A DNA stretch of 64,000 nucleotides from JAEZPW01 sp035629075 (GTDB lineage: Bacteria; Acidobacteriota; Terriglobia; Terriglobales; Acidobacteriaceae): contig DASPIK010000090.1 in the NCBI GenBank assembly GCA_035629075.1, positions 23,558 through 87,557 on the forward strand. Direction: 5' to 3'. The position numbers were made by a program, and so were the translations under genes. The notes beneath the pieces were generated by a model that did no database searches, had not been told where the DNA came from, and was given only the letters and a program-made list of their open reading frames with translations. Of the stretch, positions 9,389-17,067 are shown one piece after another (the stretch's first letter is position 1; each line of letters starts with the position of its first letter).

Positions 9389-9761
9389 TAGTCAGCTCCT
9401 CTCTGCGCGCAGCCTGTTCCCGCAACAGTTCCATACCTGCATCCACGTTCAGTGCGGTGCGCACTCCCGGCAGTGAAAGTCCGAGTTCGACTAGAGTGAT
9501 GGCGACTGCGGGCTGCATTCCAACAACGACGGTCTCGGCGTCCAGGACTCGAGACATCGCGGCGATGTTGCCTATCATGCGCCCTATGAAGCTATCCACC
9601 ACCTCGAGTGAGCTAATGTCAATGAGCACTCCAGCAGGTTTCGTCTCTGAAATTTTGTTGGTCAGATCATCTTGCAGGTTCATTGCCAGGCGGTCGTGCA
9701 TGTCGACCTGAATGGTTACAAGTAGGAAATCGCCCAGCTTGAGAATCGGTATGCGTTCCAC
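9369..9761 (-). CDS. rsbS: RsbS stressosome STAS-domain scaffold/antagonist
   Basis: 130 residues, a lone STAS domain very close to RsbS: ERIPILKLGDFLLVTIQVD, GVLIDISSLEVVDSFIGRM and VVVGMQPAVAITLVELGL. Ser57 in VVDSFIG aligns with the RsbS serine phosphorylated by RsbT. The start is a GTG at 9761 with CAGGAG seven bases upstream; the frame is open much further upstream but there it runs antisense-like through rsbR and has no family similarity. It lies 14 nt after rsbR and overlaps rsbT. Confidence 0.92.
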   Translation of the reverse strand: MERIPILKLGDFLLVTIQVDMHDRLAMNLQDDLTNKISETKPAGVLIDISSLEVVDSFIGRMIGNIAAMSRVLDAETVVVGMQPAVAITLVELGLSLPGVRTALNVDAGMELLREQAARREELTSGGAKA

Positions 9762-9775
9762 GGCGCGGCTCCTGG

Positions 9776-10618
9776 CTAGCGTTGTGTTTTCGAGATGGTA
9801 CTGCCCGTGCGCTGCAACGCTACGACGAATGCGTCCGCAAGAGTCGCTTTCGTGATGACGTCGCCCAGTCCCACTCCGAGATGTACGATCGTCTGCGCGA
9901 TTTGCGGGCGAATGCCGCTGATGATGCAATCGGCACCCATGAGCCGGGCTGCGGTAACCGTCTTGAGCAGATGTTGGGCCACGAGGGTATCTACGGTGGG
10001 CACGCCCGTGATATCGATGATGGCGACGCGGGAACCAGTATTCACGATCTGCTGCAGAAGGGATTCCATGACGATCTGGGTACGTGCGCTGTCGAGAGTG
10101 CCGATGAGCGGCAACGCCAGAATACCCTCCCAAAGCTTCACGACTGGGGTTGACAGTTCCAACATGTCCTGTTGCTGTCGCTGGATGATCGCTTCTCGCG
10201 ACTTCAGAAACACTTCGGTCGTGTAAAGCCCGATATTGTCCAGCATGTTGTTGGCCTCCCAGGTTTGGGAGGCAAGGCCATCGGCGTCCTTCGACTCTCG
10301 TCGCAATCTCGCGAAGAGCGGTTTCTTGAAAGAAAGAACAAACCGAGCAGTTTCTGAAGCAGTGAAGCCCTGTGCGGCACGCGAACGCGAGATGTCAATC
10401 AGCAACTCGCGCATGTCCTGCCAGGCGGGACCGCTCAGGTCGCCGTCGGTGCTTGCGTTTGCCCCCAGTTGCAGCAGGTCGAGAAAATGAACGGCCTGTT
10501 GGCGCAGTTCGTCGGTCCCCATGAGATCGCTTCGCCGGATCGACCCTGTCATTTCACTGAGCCAGTCTTCCAGCAGTTCAGAACGATATTTGTTCAATAT
10601 CTCGGAAATCGCACTCAT
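9776..10618 (-). CDS. rsbR: RsbR stressosome co-antagonist (RsbRD-N sensor plus STAS)
   Basis: 280 residues. The N-terminal helical domain (about 1-150; RSELLEDWLSEM, FVLSFKKPLFARL) is of the RsbRD-N type rather than globin-like, so the input signal is unknown. The C-terminal STAS domain (about 160-270) keeps the two threonines phosphorylated by RsbT in Bacillus RsbR: Thr174 in PLIGTLDSAR and Thr211 in GVPTVDTLVAQ. The ATG has TAGGAG seven bases upstream. With RsbS it should build the cytosolic stressosome shell. Confidence 0.92.
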   Translation of the reverse strand: MSAISEILNKYRSELLEDWLSEMTGSIRRSDLMGTDELRQQAVHFLDLLQLGANASTDGDLSGPAWQDMRELLIDISRSRAAQGFTASETARFVLSFKKPLFARLRRESKDADGLASQTWEANNMLDNIGLYTTEVFLKSREAIIQRQQQDMLELSTPVVKLWEGILALPLIGTLDSARTQIVMESLLQQIVNTGSRVAIIDITGVPTVDTLVAQHLLKTVTAARLMGADCIISGIRPQIAQTIVHLGVGLGDVITKATLADAFVVALQRTGSTISKTQR

Positions 10619-10655
10619 GTCGGTCTCCTATCACACTGGGCATGCAATCGGTTTC

Positions 10656-11417
10656 TTATTTCTTGGAGGACAATACCGCATCCAAGGTCGCGAACAAGTC
10701 GTCGGGTTCGACAGGGTGAGTCAGGTACTGCGCTGCGCCAGAACTCAGGGAGCGCAATTTGCTTTCCTCATCACGATATGTACTCGTCAGGTGAATGATA
10801 GGGATATCGCGCGTCTCGGGTGACGCTTTAAGCCTGCGACAGACTTCGAATCCGTTAACGTCGGGCAGGTTCAAGTCGAGGATGATGAGATTAGGCTTCT
10901 CCGCTGCCGATCGTAGTGCCTCCTGACCATTCGCAGCTTCGACGACCTCGAAACCGTGTCGCCGTAAGACGTGGGCGACGAAGTAACGCTGGCGTTCGTC
11001 GTCATCGACCACTAGCACCTTGCGGATGGCAACCTGACTCTCTTCCCCAGTGGCCACATTGCGACCGACTATCTTGAGAAGCGTTTCTGGATGCACGGGC
11101 TTAGCCAAGATCTCGAAATCAAAGCCCTGTTCGCGAGCAGATTGCAGGAAGTCCAACGAGTTAGCCTGCCCGGAGAAGAACAACACCTTGCAATTCGGCA
11201 GCTTCCCCAAAATCTGCATCGCTGCTTCCACGCCGCTCATGCCGGGCATGACCACGTCGCTGAGTACCAGATGCGGATTGAAGGCAATCGCGGTCGCAAT
11301 CGCCGACGGCCCGTCAAAGGCCGTAGCGGTTTCGTATCCTCGCTGCTGCAGGATGGCACTGAGAGTCGTGGCAATTACCCGTTCATCATCAACTACGAGT
11401 ATCCTGGTCCGTGCCAT
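10656..11417 (-). CDS. Tandem-receiver (REC-REC) response regulator
   Basis: 253 residues made of two receiver domains and no DNA-binding or enzymatic output. REC1 (5-120) has Asp10/Asp11, phospho-acceptor Asp54 in VLSDVVMPG and the normal Lys in LAKPV. REC2 (130-250) has acceptor Asp181 in ILDLNLPD, but the invariant Lys-Pro is replaced by Thr-His-Pro (His234). It is the first gene of the rsb operon, 37 nt before rsbR, with GAGG before the ATG. It could receive phosphate from the operon's kinase and tune the stressosome; that link is inferred. Confidence 0.88.
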   Translation of the reverse strand: MARTRILVVDDERVIATTLSAILQQRGYETATAFDGPSAIATAIAFNPHLVLSDVVMPGMSGVEAAMQILGKLPNCKVLFFSGQANSLDFLQSAREQGFDFEILAKPVHPETLLKIVGRNVATGEESQVAIRKVLVVDDDERQRYFVAHVLRRHGFEVVEAANGQEALRSAAEKPNLIILDLNLPDVNGFEVCRRLKASPETRDIPIIHLTSTYRDEESKLRSLSSGAAQYLTHPVEPDDLFATLDAVLSSKK

Positions 11418-11761
11418 ACGTCACGACCTCATTTCGGGCAACTTCTGCCGCGGGCACCAAGGCAAGGAAGCAATTGGCCTGCTCTGGTGTCGCCGCCTAA
11501 GTCAAACTAGGTTTTGACCGTACCGACAAAGTACAGTAGCAGAGCTTTGAGCGTCAAACCAGTCCATCTGCCGGTCAGAGACACTCATGCCCAAATAGGG
11601 AAACCATCCAAACAGCTTAGCCGGTTACTAACTTGGAAACACACACTCTAGCATTGAAGGTTCAAGAAACCTGAACCAGATGCGGCAACTAAGGCCGGGG
11701 TTGTTATCGGCCAGAGCCTCGACTGGTGCCCCAACACGGACTTCGGCGGCATTCCGATCCC
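11418..11761 (-). promoter_or_regulatory. Upstream region of the rsb operon with GTCAAAC repeats
   Basis: A 344-bp gap with no supportable gene. GTCAAAC occurs at 11501-11507 and 11553-11559, and its inverted form GTTTTGAC at 11511-11518. The first and last form a near-palindrome of 18 bp at 11501-11518, about 85 bp before the operon's ATG, a plausible operator position. Small hairpins lie at 11659-11677 (GGTTCA/TGAACC). No clear -35/-10 pair was found. Confidence 0.35.
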
Positions 11762-12058
11762 TCAGCCGCCGGCAATGGCGGCCAGAACGATGAGCGGTTC
11801 GGCACCACCAGCGACAGCGTCAGGCAGCATAGTGTCAGGCGAGTCGTGCGAGAGATCCTGTTCACAGGCAAAGAACCGCAAGAAAGGTCGCCGTTGTTGC
11901 GAAACGTGATCGCGGATGGTGCCACGCAGGACCGGGTATTTCGCTTCGAGCGCGTCGAGAACCGAACGCAGCGTAACTGGACCTTGCAACTCGAGTTCCA
12001 CCTCGTGGCCGACGTGAGCCAGCGTACGAAGATGCGGAGGGAGCAAGACTCGGATCAC
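11762..12058 (-). CDS. MoaD/ThiS-family ubiquitin-like sulfur carrier
   Basis: 98 residues with a beta-grasp pattern: IRVLLPPHLRTLA, the conserved TLRSVLDALEAKYPVLRG, and a C-terminal LIVLAAIAGG. The terminal Gly-Gly (residues 97-98) is the site adenylated and thiolated in MoaD/ThiS/CysO-like carriers. The GTG start overlaps the stop of the upstream BNR gene (GTGA), so the two are co-translated. No moaE, thiG or E1-like partner is nearby, so the acceptor pathway is unknown. This BNR-protein/MoaD pairing seems to recur in soil bacteria, but that is recollection rather than something seen here. Confidence 0.82.
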   Translation of the reverse strand: MIRVLLPPHLRTLAHVGHEVELELQGPVTLRSVLDALEAKYPVLRGTIRDHVSQQRRPFLRFFACEQDLSHDSPDTMLPDAVAGGAEPLIVLAAIAGG

Positions 12059-13170
12059 GGCAGGGTCTGGACCTCCACTGACAACACGGCGGGGAGATCT
12101 CGAACGATTGGATTCCAGGTATCTCCCGCATCAGCGGACGCGTACACCTGCCCACCCGTCGTACCGAAGTAGATTCCACAAGAGTCGAGCGAATCTACAG
12201 CCATTGCATCCCGCAGAACGTTGACGTAGCAGTCCTGTTGCGGCAGACCTTTCGTCAGCGCTTCCCATTCGTTACCACCCGTACGGCTGCGGTAGACACG
12301 AAGCTTGCCGTCGGGCGGGTAGTGCTCTGAATCGCTCTTTATCGGGATGACGTAAATAGTTTCCGGTTCGTGCGCGTGAACATCGATGACGAAGCCGAAA
12401 TCAGTAGGCAGACTCCCGCTGACCTCCCGCCACGAGTCGCCAGCGTCGTCGCTCCGCATGACATCCCAGTGCTTCTGCATGAAGAGTACGTTAGGGCGCG
12501 ACCGGTGCATCGCGATCCGATGGACGCAGTGGCCGACCTCGGCGTTTGGATCTGGGATGTAATCAGATCTGAGCCCTTTATTGATGGCTCGCCAACTCTT
12601 TCCGTCATCGTCAGATCGGAACGCACCCGCAGCGGAGATGGCGATAAACATCCGCTCCGCACGGCTCGGGTCCAGGAGGATGGTGTGCAGGCACAAGCCG
12701 CCAGCGCCCGGCTGCCACTGCGGGCCTGTGCCGTGACCACGAAGTCCGGCCAATTCTTCCCAACTCTGTCCGCCATCGGTGGAGCGGAACAGGGCGGCGT
12801 CCTCAACGCCGGCGTAGATGGTATCCGGGTTGGTCAGCGAAGGCTCCAGATGCCAGACGCGCTTGAACTCCCACGGGTGCGGTGTGCCGTCGTGCCATTG
12901 GTGCGTGCCCGGGACGCCGTCGTACACGAATTTGTTGCCGACAGGCTCCCATGTTTTGCCGCCGTCGTTCGAGCGCTGGATCATTTGCCCGAACCAGCCG
13001 CTAGTCTGGGAAGCAAACAGCCGATTCGGATCGATCGGCGATCCCTTCATGTGGTAAATCTCCCAACCTCCGAAGTGGGGTCCGCTGACGTCCCAGCGAT
13101 CCCGCCTGCCATCCGAGGTCAAGATGAACGCGCCCTTGCGCGTACCTACGAGTACCCGTACTCCGCTCAT
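12055..13170 (-). CDS. BNR/sialidase-like (Ycf48-type) beta-propeller protein
   Basis: 371 residues from the ATG at 13170, which has a strong AAGGAGGAG; 30 more in-frame codons upstream lack a ribosome site and family similarity. Repeated Asp-box-like motifs SNDGGKTWEP, STDGGQSWEE, SDDDGKSWRA, SDDAGDSWRE and SADAGDTWNP mark blades of a BNR/Asp-box propeller similar to photosystem assembly factor Ycf48 or exo-sialidases. It starts MSGVRVLVGTRKGAF with no signal peptide, so it appears cytosolic. Sialidase catalytic residues cannot be assigned. It is coupled to the MoaD-like gene, suggesting a joint role. Confidence 0.8.
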   Translation of the reverse strand: MSGVRVLVGTRKGAFILTSDGRRDRWDVSGPHFGGWEIYHMKGSPIDPNRLFASQTSGWFGQMIQRSNDGGKTWEPVGNKFVYDGVPGTHQWHDGTPHPWEFKRVWHLEPSLTNPDTIYAGVEDAALFRSTDGGQSWEELAGLRGHGTGPQWQPGAGGLCLHTILLDPSRAERMFIAISAAGAFRSDDDGKSWRAINKGLRSDYIPDPNAEVGHCVHRIAMHRSRPNVLFMQKHWDVMRSDDAGDSWREVSGSLPTDFGFVIDVHAHEPETIYVIPIKSDSEHYPPDGKLRVYRSRTGGNEWEALTKGLPQQDCYVNVLRDAMAVDSLDSCGIYFGTTGGQVYASADAGDTWNPIVRDLPAVLSVEVQTLP

Positions 13171-13383
13171 GCTTGCTCCTCCTTGCGAGCGCCGTGTCGT
13201 TACACGACAGGCCAACCGTCCAAACCGTGACCGTAGCGGATTACAAGATGTGCGAAGCACTTGAGATGATGCAGGAAAGTCGCAGATGCATATTGCACCA
13301 TTCTTGCAGCAATATCGTCACGGTTTCACTGGCGACATCTAATCCGATGCGCGGTCCCGATCCAGGTCGACCAGACCATCAAG

Positions 13384-13980
13384 ATGCCTAGAAAAGGTGC
13401 TTCGCCAGTTGCTGACCTGCCGGAAGGGTTTGTGTACCGGCCGGACTTTCTCACGGAGGGTGAGGAGGCGGAGTTGCTCCATTGCTTTGCAGAATTGGAA
13501 TTCTCCGCGTTCGATTTTCACGGCTACATTGCCAAGCGGCGAGTCATTGAGTATGGCTGGGAGTACGACTTCGAGACCCGTGAAGCAACGGCGGTGAAAC
13601 CTATCCCCGAATTCCTGTTGCCTGTGCGCAACCGTTCGGCAGCACTCGCGGGCGTTCTACCCCAAGATCTGGTGGAGGCGGTCATAACCGAATATCCCGC
13701 TGGCGCTCCAATCGGGTGGCATCGCGACGTACCGCAGTTCGAGATCATCGTTGGCGTTTCACTCGCAAGCAGTTGCCGGATGCGCCTGAAGCCGTACAAA
13801 GCGGAAGGAGAAATCGTATCTGTGATTCTCGAACCGCGTTCCGCTTATATCCTGCGTGGGCCCGCCAGATGGAAATTTCAGCACAGCATCCCGGCTGTCG
13901 AGAAACTGCGCTACTCCGTAACCTTTCGCACGTTGCGCAGCAAAAAAGCAAAGGACAGAACCGTCGTCCCGGAGGGTTAA
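13384..13980 (+). CDS. alkB: AlkB-family 2-oxoglutarate/Fe(II) dioxygenase
   Basis: 198 residues matching the short AlkB family, which reverses N-alkyl base lesions by oxidative demethylation. The iron triad His113-x-Asp115 (GWHRDVP) and His167 (FQHSIP) is present, with Arg176 in LRYSVTFR for 2-oxoglutarate. The N-terminal substrate lid (FVYRPDFLTEGEE) fits. The ATG has no clear Shine-Dalgarno. It is transcribed alone, divergently from the BNR gene. Bacterial proteins of this size may act on DNA, RNA or both, so the exact substrate is open. Confidence 0.85.
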   Translation: MPRKGASPVADLPEGFVYRPDFLTEGEEAELLHCFAELEFSAFDFHGYIAKRRVIEYGWEYDFETREATAVKPIPEFLLPVRNRSAALAGVLPQDLVEAVITEYPAGAPIGWHRDVPQFEIIVGVSLASSCRMRLKPYKAEGEIVSVILEPRSAYILRGPARWKFQHSIPAVEKLRYSVTFRTLRSKKAKDRTVVPEG

Positions 13981-13993
13981 CGGCCTGTCCTTT
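13950..13993 (+). terminator. Hairpin across the alkB stop codon
   Basis: AAAGGACAG (13950-13958) pairs perfectly with CTGTCCTTT (13985-13993), extended inward by CCGT/ACGG. The 3' arm ends in TTT with no longer T run, so terminator strength is uncertain. It lies between convergent genes. Confidence 0.4.
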
Positions 13994-14053
13994 ACGGTGT
14001 GAATTCAGTCACAGGATGGATTGGAATACTTGATCGGCTTAGAACCTAGCGGT

Positions 14054-14764
14054 CTACTCCTCCTCGTTCTCTCCTGTCGATTGCGGTTCCTCGGTGTTGC
14101 TAGCTGAGTCATCTGCCTGATACCGGATCATCTTCGACTCGGATGCTGCGATGCGCCTAACGACATCCGTGACAGCGTTCTTCAGCGCTTTGCCCAATGG
14201 GGAGTTTGCCTCAGAAGCATTGGAGTTCAGACTTCCGAGCGTTGTATGTGCATCGGCACCGACCTTCGTATCACTAGCCTTGCCCGTAACGCGGAAGCTG
14301 TCGATCTTCTTGCCGTTTGTGACGTTGAACAGATCGGCTTGAATAATGACAGTCGCCGAGGCACGCTGCGCCCGTCCACCGACGCTCTGGCCGAAGATGC
14401 TGACTCCATCGATGCCTTTGTTGGATTGCTGCTGTTCGGCCTCGAGCACAGTGCCGATCAAGACCACGTCGACTTTTCGGTTGCGTCCCAACTCGACCGC
14501 CTTCTGTGGGTCAATGTCATCCGCACTCATGCCCTCTTCAAGTTTGAGCACGCGCCCCATGAGGCTGGTGGAATGTACGAGTTCCGCCTGGACGGCACGC
14601 CCAATCGCCGTACCCGTCTCGTCGTTGCCGGTTCCTGTAGCATCCATGAAAGGCAGCACGCCAACCTTGAACTGGTACTTGAAATTGGATAGCGATTTCT
14701 CCTGAGCGCTCAACACGCCTGTCGCAAGCAAAACAATCACAAATAGCATTGCAGCTTTCTTCAT
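14054..14764 (-). CDS. CsgG-like secreted/periplasmic protein
   Basis: 236 residues from the ATG at 14764; its GGAG overlaps the upstream gene's stop region. Residues 1-20 form a signal peptide (MKKAAMLFVIVLLATGVLSAQ). The mature part KVGVLPFMDATG, ETGTAIGRAVQAELV, KAVELGRNRKVDVVLIGTVLE resembles the CsgG / lipoprotein LpoB fold, in which a short-lived outer-membrane factor is built from ATP-independent nucleotide-fold-like domains. There is no lipobox cysteine, so it is probably periplasmic rather than a lipoprotein. The tail is acidic (TEEPQSTGENEEE). Function is unknown; the tight pairing with the Gly-Ser protein upstream implies a shared envelope role. Confidence 0.6.
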   Translation of the reverse strand: MKKAAMLFVIVLLATGVLSAQEKSLSNFKYQFKVGVLPFMDATGTGNDETGTAIGRAVQAELVHSTSLMGRVLKLEEGMSADDIDPQKAVELGRNRKVDVVLIGTVLEAEQQQSNKGIDGVSIFGQSVGGRAQRASATVIIQADLFNVTNGKKIDSFRVTGKASDTKVGADAHTTLGSLNSNASEANSPLGKALKNAVTDVVRRIAASESKMIRYQADDSASNTEEPQSTGENEEE

Positions 14765-14774
14765 CAAGATCTCC

Positions 14775-16871
14775 TCAGTTCATCGGCTCGGTGATTCTGT
14801 GCGCGTGGATGAAGTACTCGTATTCGTGCCAAACCCTCGTCTTGTTCCGGTGTTCGCCGGTTTTATGCATAATCGCAAAGGGAAGCTTCGAGTACGTGTC
14901 CTTTGCGATAGAGACTTCGTGGGGCACTTTGTACGTCTTGCCGTCCTTGTCTTTCTTGGTCGTATAGGTGACCTTGCGCTCGAGAATGCGCATCTGGCCT
15001 TCGCGGTACACGTTCAACCCGGCACCGTCTGCCTCAAATGGACTCCAGGTCGGGAACTTCTTGCGTTCAGTTTTGTAGTTCACCGTGTACTCCACGGTGA
15101 GGTCCTTGTCGCCGTCATATACGTCCCCGTCCATCTCAAGGAACATCTTGTCTCCGACGATGCGACCCTTGAGTTTGTAACGGCGCGATTCGGAGCCGTT
15201 CTGCAATCCCTTGTAGTCGTACTGGATTTTGGTCACGCCGGGAACATTCATGATCATGCCCATCGGATTACCGCCGGTGGCCACTGTTGCGGCAGCGCCT
15301 CCCGCCATTCCGATCGCATCGGACGAGTCCATGCCGCCAACGCGAGTACCAGCGCGCATGGTTGACGGCCCTTCGCAAGCGCCTTTCTGCTCCTGCTCTT
15401 TCTTGAAGAAGTCGTCAAACTTCTTCTTCGTTCGCATGAGCATGCCCTTCTTCATTCCGTCGTTAGTACCACCCTCGATATAGCTGAATAACTGGTCGGC
15501 CTTCTGGCTCCAGAACTCTTCGTCCATTTCGCCGACCTTTTCCTTGGCCTTCTCGATGGCTTTGTTGAGCCAGTCGGGCTTCTCGGCCATTTCGCCAATG
15601 CCCTTGCTCATCCCCGCGAGAGGACCTTCCATCAACTCCTCGCAGGTGAGGGCACCCGCGATCTTTACGTTTCTGCCGCGAGCACAACGGTCGTACCACA
15701 CTGATTGAGCTAGATTCGTGATCTCGTAGTTGTTGGCGATCTTTGGATTCATCGTGGGGCGATAGCCTGCGCCTTTGCGATACGTCTCGTCCATCTGGAA
15801 AGCTTTCCAGCGGTCAAGATTGACCGCCAGGTTGCTTTCCTCGACCATGCTCGAGGCGTTGAAGTAATCCGTCGCCTTCTTCACGATGTTGGCACCCGCC
15901 TCCATGTAGTCCGGAAGCTGCGCCATCATGTCAATCGCCTGGTTCACTTGCGTCGCAACAGCGTGAACGCCGCACAGATTCGGATCGAGGTCGTACGTGA
16001 TCATGCCGCCGCCAACGATGTTGCCGGCCTTGTCCACGGTGAAGTTCATACGGGTGAGGTGCTTAACCGTCAAGGTCATGATGTTCTTAGCCGAGGTTAC
16101 GCCGCCCAGTTGAGAACTCTTGAAACGGACTTCCCATCCCCAGCCAATGGCAACCCAGTCCCCAACGTAGGGAGAGACCTTCGCATTGCGTTGTTCCGGA
16201 GGAATGACACCGCCGCCGATCCCGCTGCCGCGTCCTGCACCGCCGCCCCTTCCGCTGCCAGACCCCGAGCCAGAACCAGAGCCAGAACCTGAACCTCTGC
16301 CTGACCCGGAACCTGAACCGCTACCAGAGCCACTGCCCGAACCGGAACCGGAGCCGGAGCCGGAGCCGGAACCGGTTCCACTCCCCGAACCTGAACCAGA
16401 GCCCGACCCACTGCCCGATCCCGAACCTGATCCCGATCCTGACCCGCTCCCCGATCCGGAGCCCGATCCAGCACCGGCATTGTTGCCGCCGTTGTCTCTT
16501 GCTGTAGTTGTCTGACCGATCCAGGTCGAGGTACCGGGACTATCAGAAAAGACCTTAAACGGGAGGGTCAGGCGACCGTTGCTCAGTGTGTAAGGTCTAT
16601 TGCTCGCACTTTTACCGATACCGGGGAGCGAAATGGTGATGAGATTTCCATGCACGCTGTAGGTGCCAGAGTCGGTGGTGCTAAGACCGGGGCCTAACGC
16701 CGCGAATGACACTCCCGTCTCGAAGCGGATGGTAACCTTCACGCCGTCGTCCGCCATGCCGCCGTCAGAGTCGCGTACGAATACGTAGGTTCCGCTGGGA
16801 CCTTCCTGGCCCACGACGAAAGTAGAGAGAACAACAAAGACAGCAACTGCCAGCACACACCAACAGCGCAT
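14775..16871 (-). CDS. Secreted protein with a long Gly-Ser repeat linker
   Basis: 698 residues. A signal peptide (1-21, ending VVGQ) is followed by a small beta-rich domain (about 25-125, GTYVFVRDSDGG...TYSVHGNLITISLPG). Next comes an almost pure (GS)n linker at about 133-223, broken by a few Thr and Arg, and then a 470-residue C-terminal region with helical segments and a late strand-rich part (KLKGRIVGDKMFLEMDGDVYDG). No family is recognised. The linker suggests two independently folded domains held apart in the periplasm or at the surface. The ATG has AAGGGGG upstream. The next gene (CsgG-like) starts 10 nt after the stop. Confidence 0.75.
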   Translation of the reverse strand: MRCWCVLAVAVFVVLSTFVVGQEGPSGTYVFVRDSDGGMADDGVKVTIRFETGVSFAALGPGLSTTDSGTYSVHGNLITISLPGIGKSASNRPYTLSNGRLTLPFKVFSDSPGTSTWIGQTTTARDNGGNNAGAGSGSGSGSGSGSGSGSGSGSGSGSGSGSGSGTGSGSGSGSGSGSGSGSGSGSGSGSGRGSGSGSGSGSGSGSGRGGGAGRGSGIGGGVIPPEQRNAKVSPYVGDWVAIGWGWEVRFKSSQLGGVTSAKNIMTLTVKHLTRMNFTVDKAGNIVGGGMITYDLDPNLCGVHAVATQVNQAIDMMAQLPDYMEAGANIVKKATDYFNASSMVEESNLAVNLDRWKAFQMDETYRKGAGYRPTMNPKIANNYEITNLAQSVWYDRCARGRNVKIAGALTCEELMEGPLAGMSKGIGEMAEKPDWLNKAIEKAKEKVGEMDEEFWSQKADQLFSYIEGGTNDGMKKGMLMRTKKKFDDFFKKEQEQKGACEGPSTMRAGTRVGGMDSSDAIGMAGGAAATVATGGNPMGMIMNVPGVTKIQYDYKGLQNGSESRRYKLKGRIVGDKMFLEMDGDVYDGDKDLTVEYTVNYKTERKKFPTWSPFEADGAGLNVYREGQMRILERKVTYTTKKDKDGKTYKVPHEVSIAKDTYSKLPFAIMHKTGEHRNKTRVWHEYEYFIHAHRITEPMN
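16225..16476. repeat. Imperfect 6-bp tandem repeat encoding the (GS)n linker
   Basis: About 250 bp of degenerate GAGCCN/GAACCN hexamers on the plus strand (NGGCTC/NGGTTC on the coding strand) encode the Gly-Ser linker. Third-position variation is high, so the array is old or has been kept for its protein sequence, not freshly expanded. The plus strand shows a spurious Pro-Glu open frame. Confidence 0.85.
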
Positions 16872-17067
16872 CCGTGCCCCCTTCAGAGTTGCTGGTCAGT
16901 ATAAACGATGGGGTGTTGCGCCCCACTCTAGAGTTTGCAGGTCATCCCAGCACAGCCAAAGCATTGATCAATTGCACAATCTAGCTCAGCTGCAAACGTT
17001 GCGCTACAATGCGCCGACGCATACATCTGTTCAATCCACATGCGCTACACCCAGCTAAAGGTGCTCA

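Noticed and set aside
9762..10133. Upstream extension of rsbS giving a 254-residue frame
   Set aside because: The added part is antisense-like, rich in Arg/His and overlaps rsbR; the GTG at 9761 has an ideal ribosome site.
16186..16515. Plus-strand open frame with long Pro-Glu repeats
   Set aside because: It is the reverse complement of the Gly-Ser linker of the minus-strand secreted protein; no ribosome site, no family.
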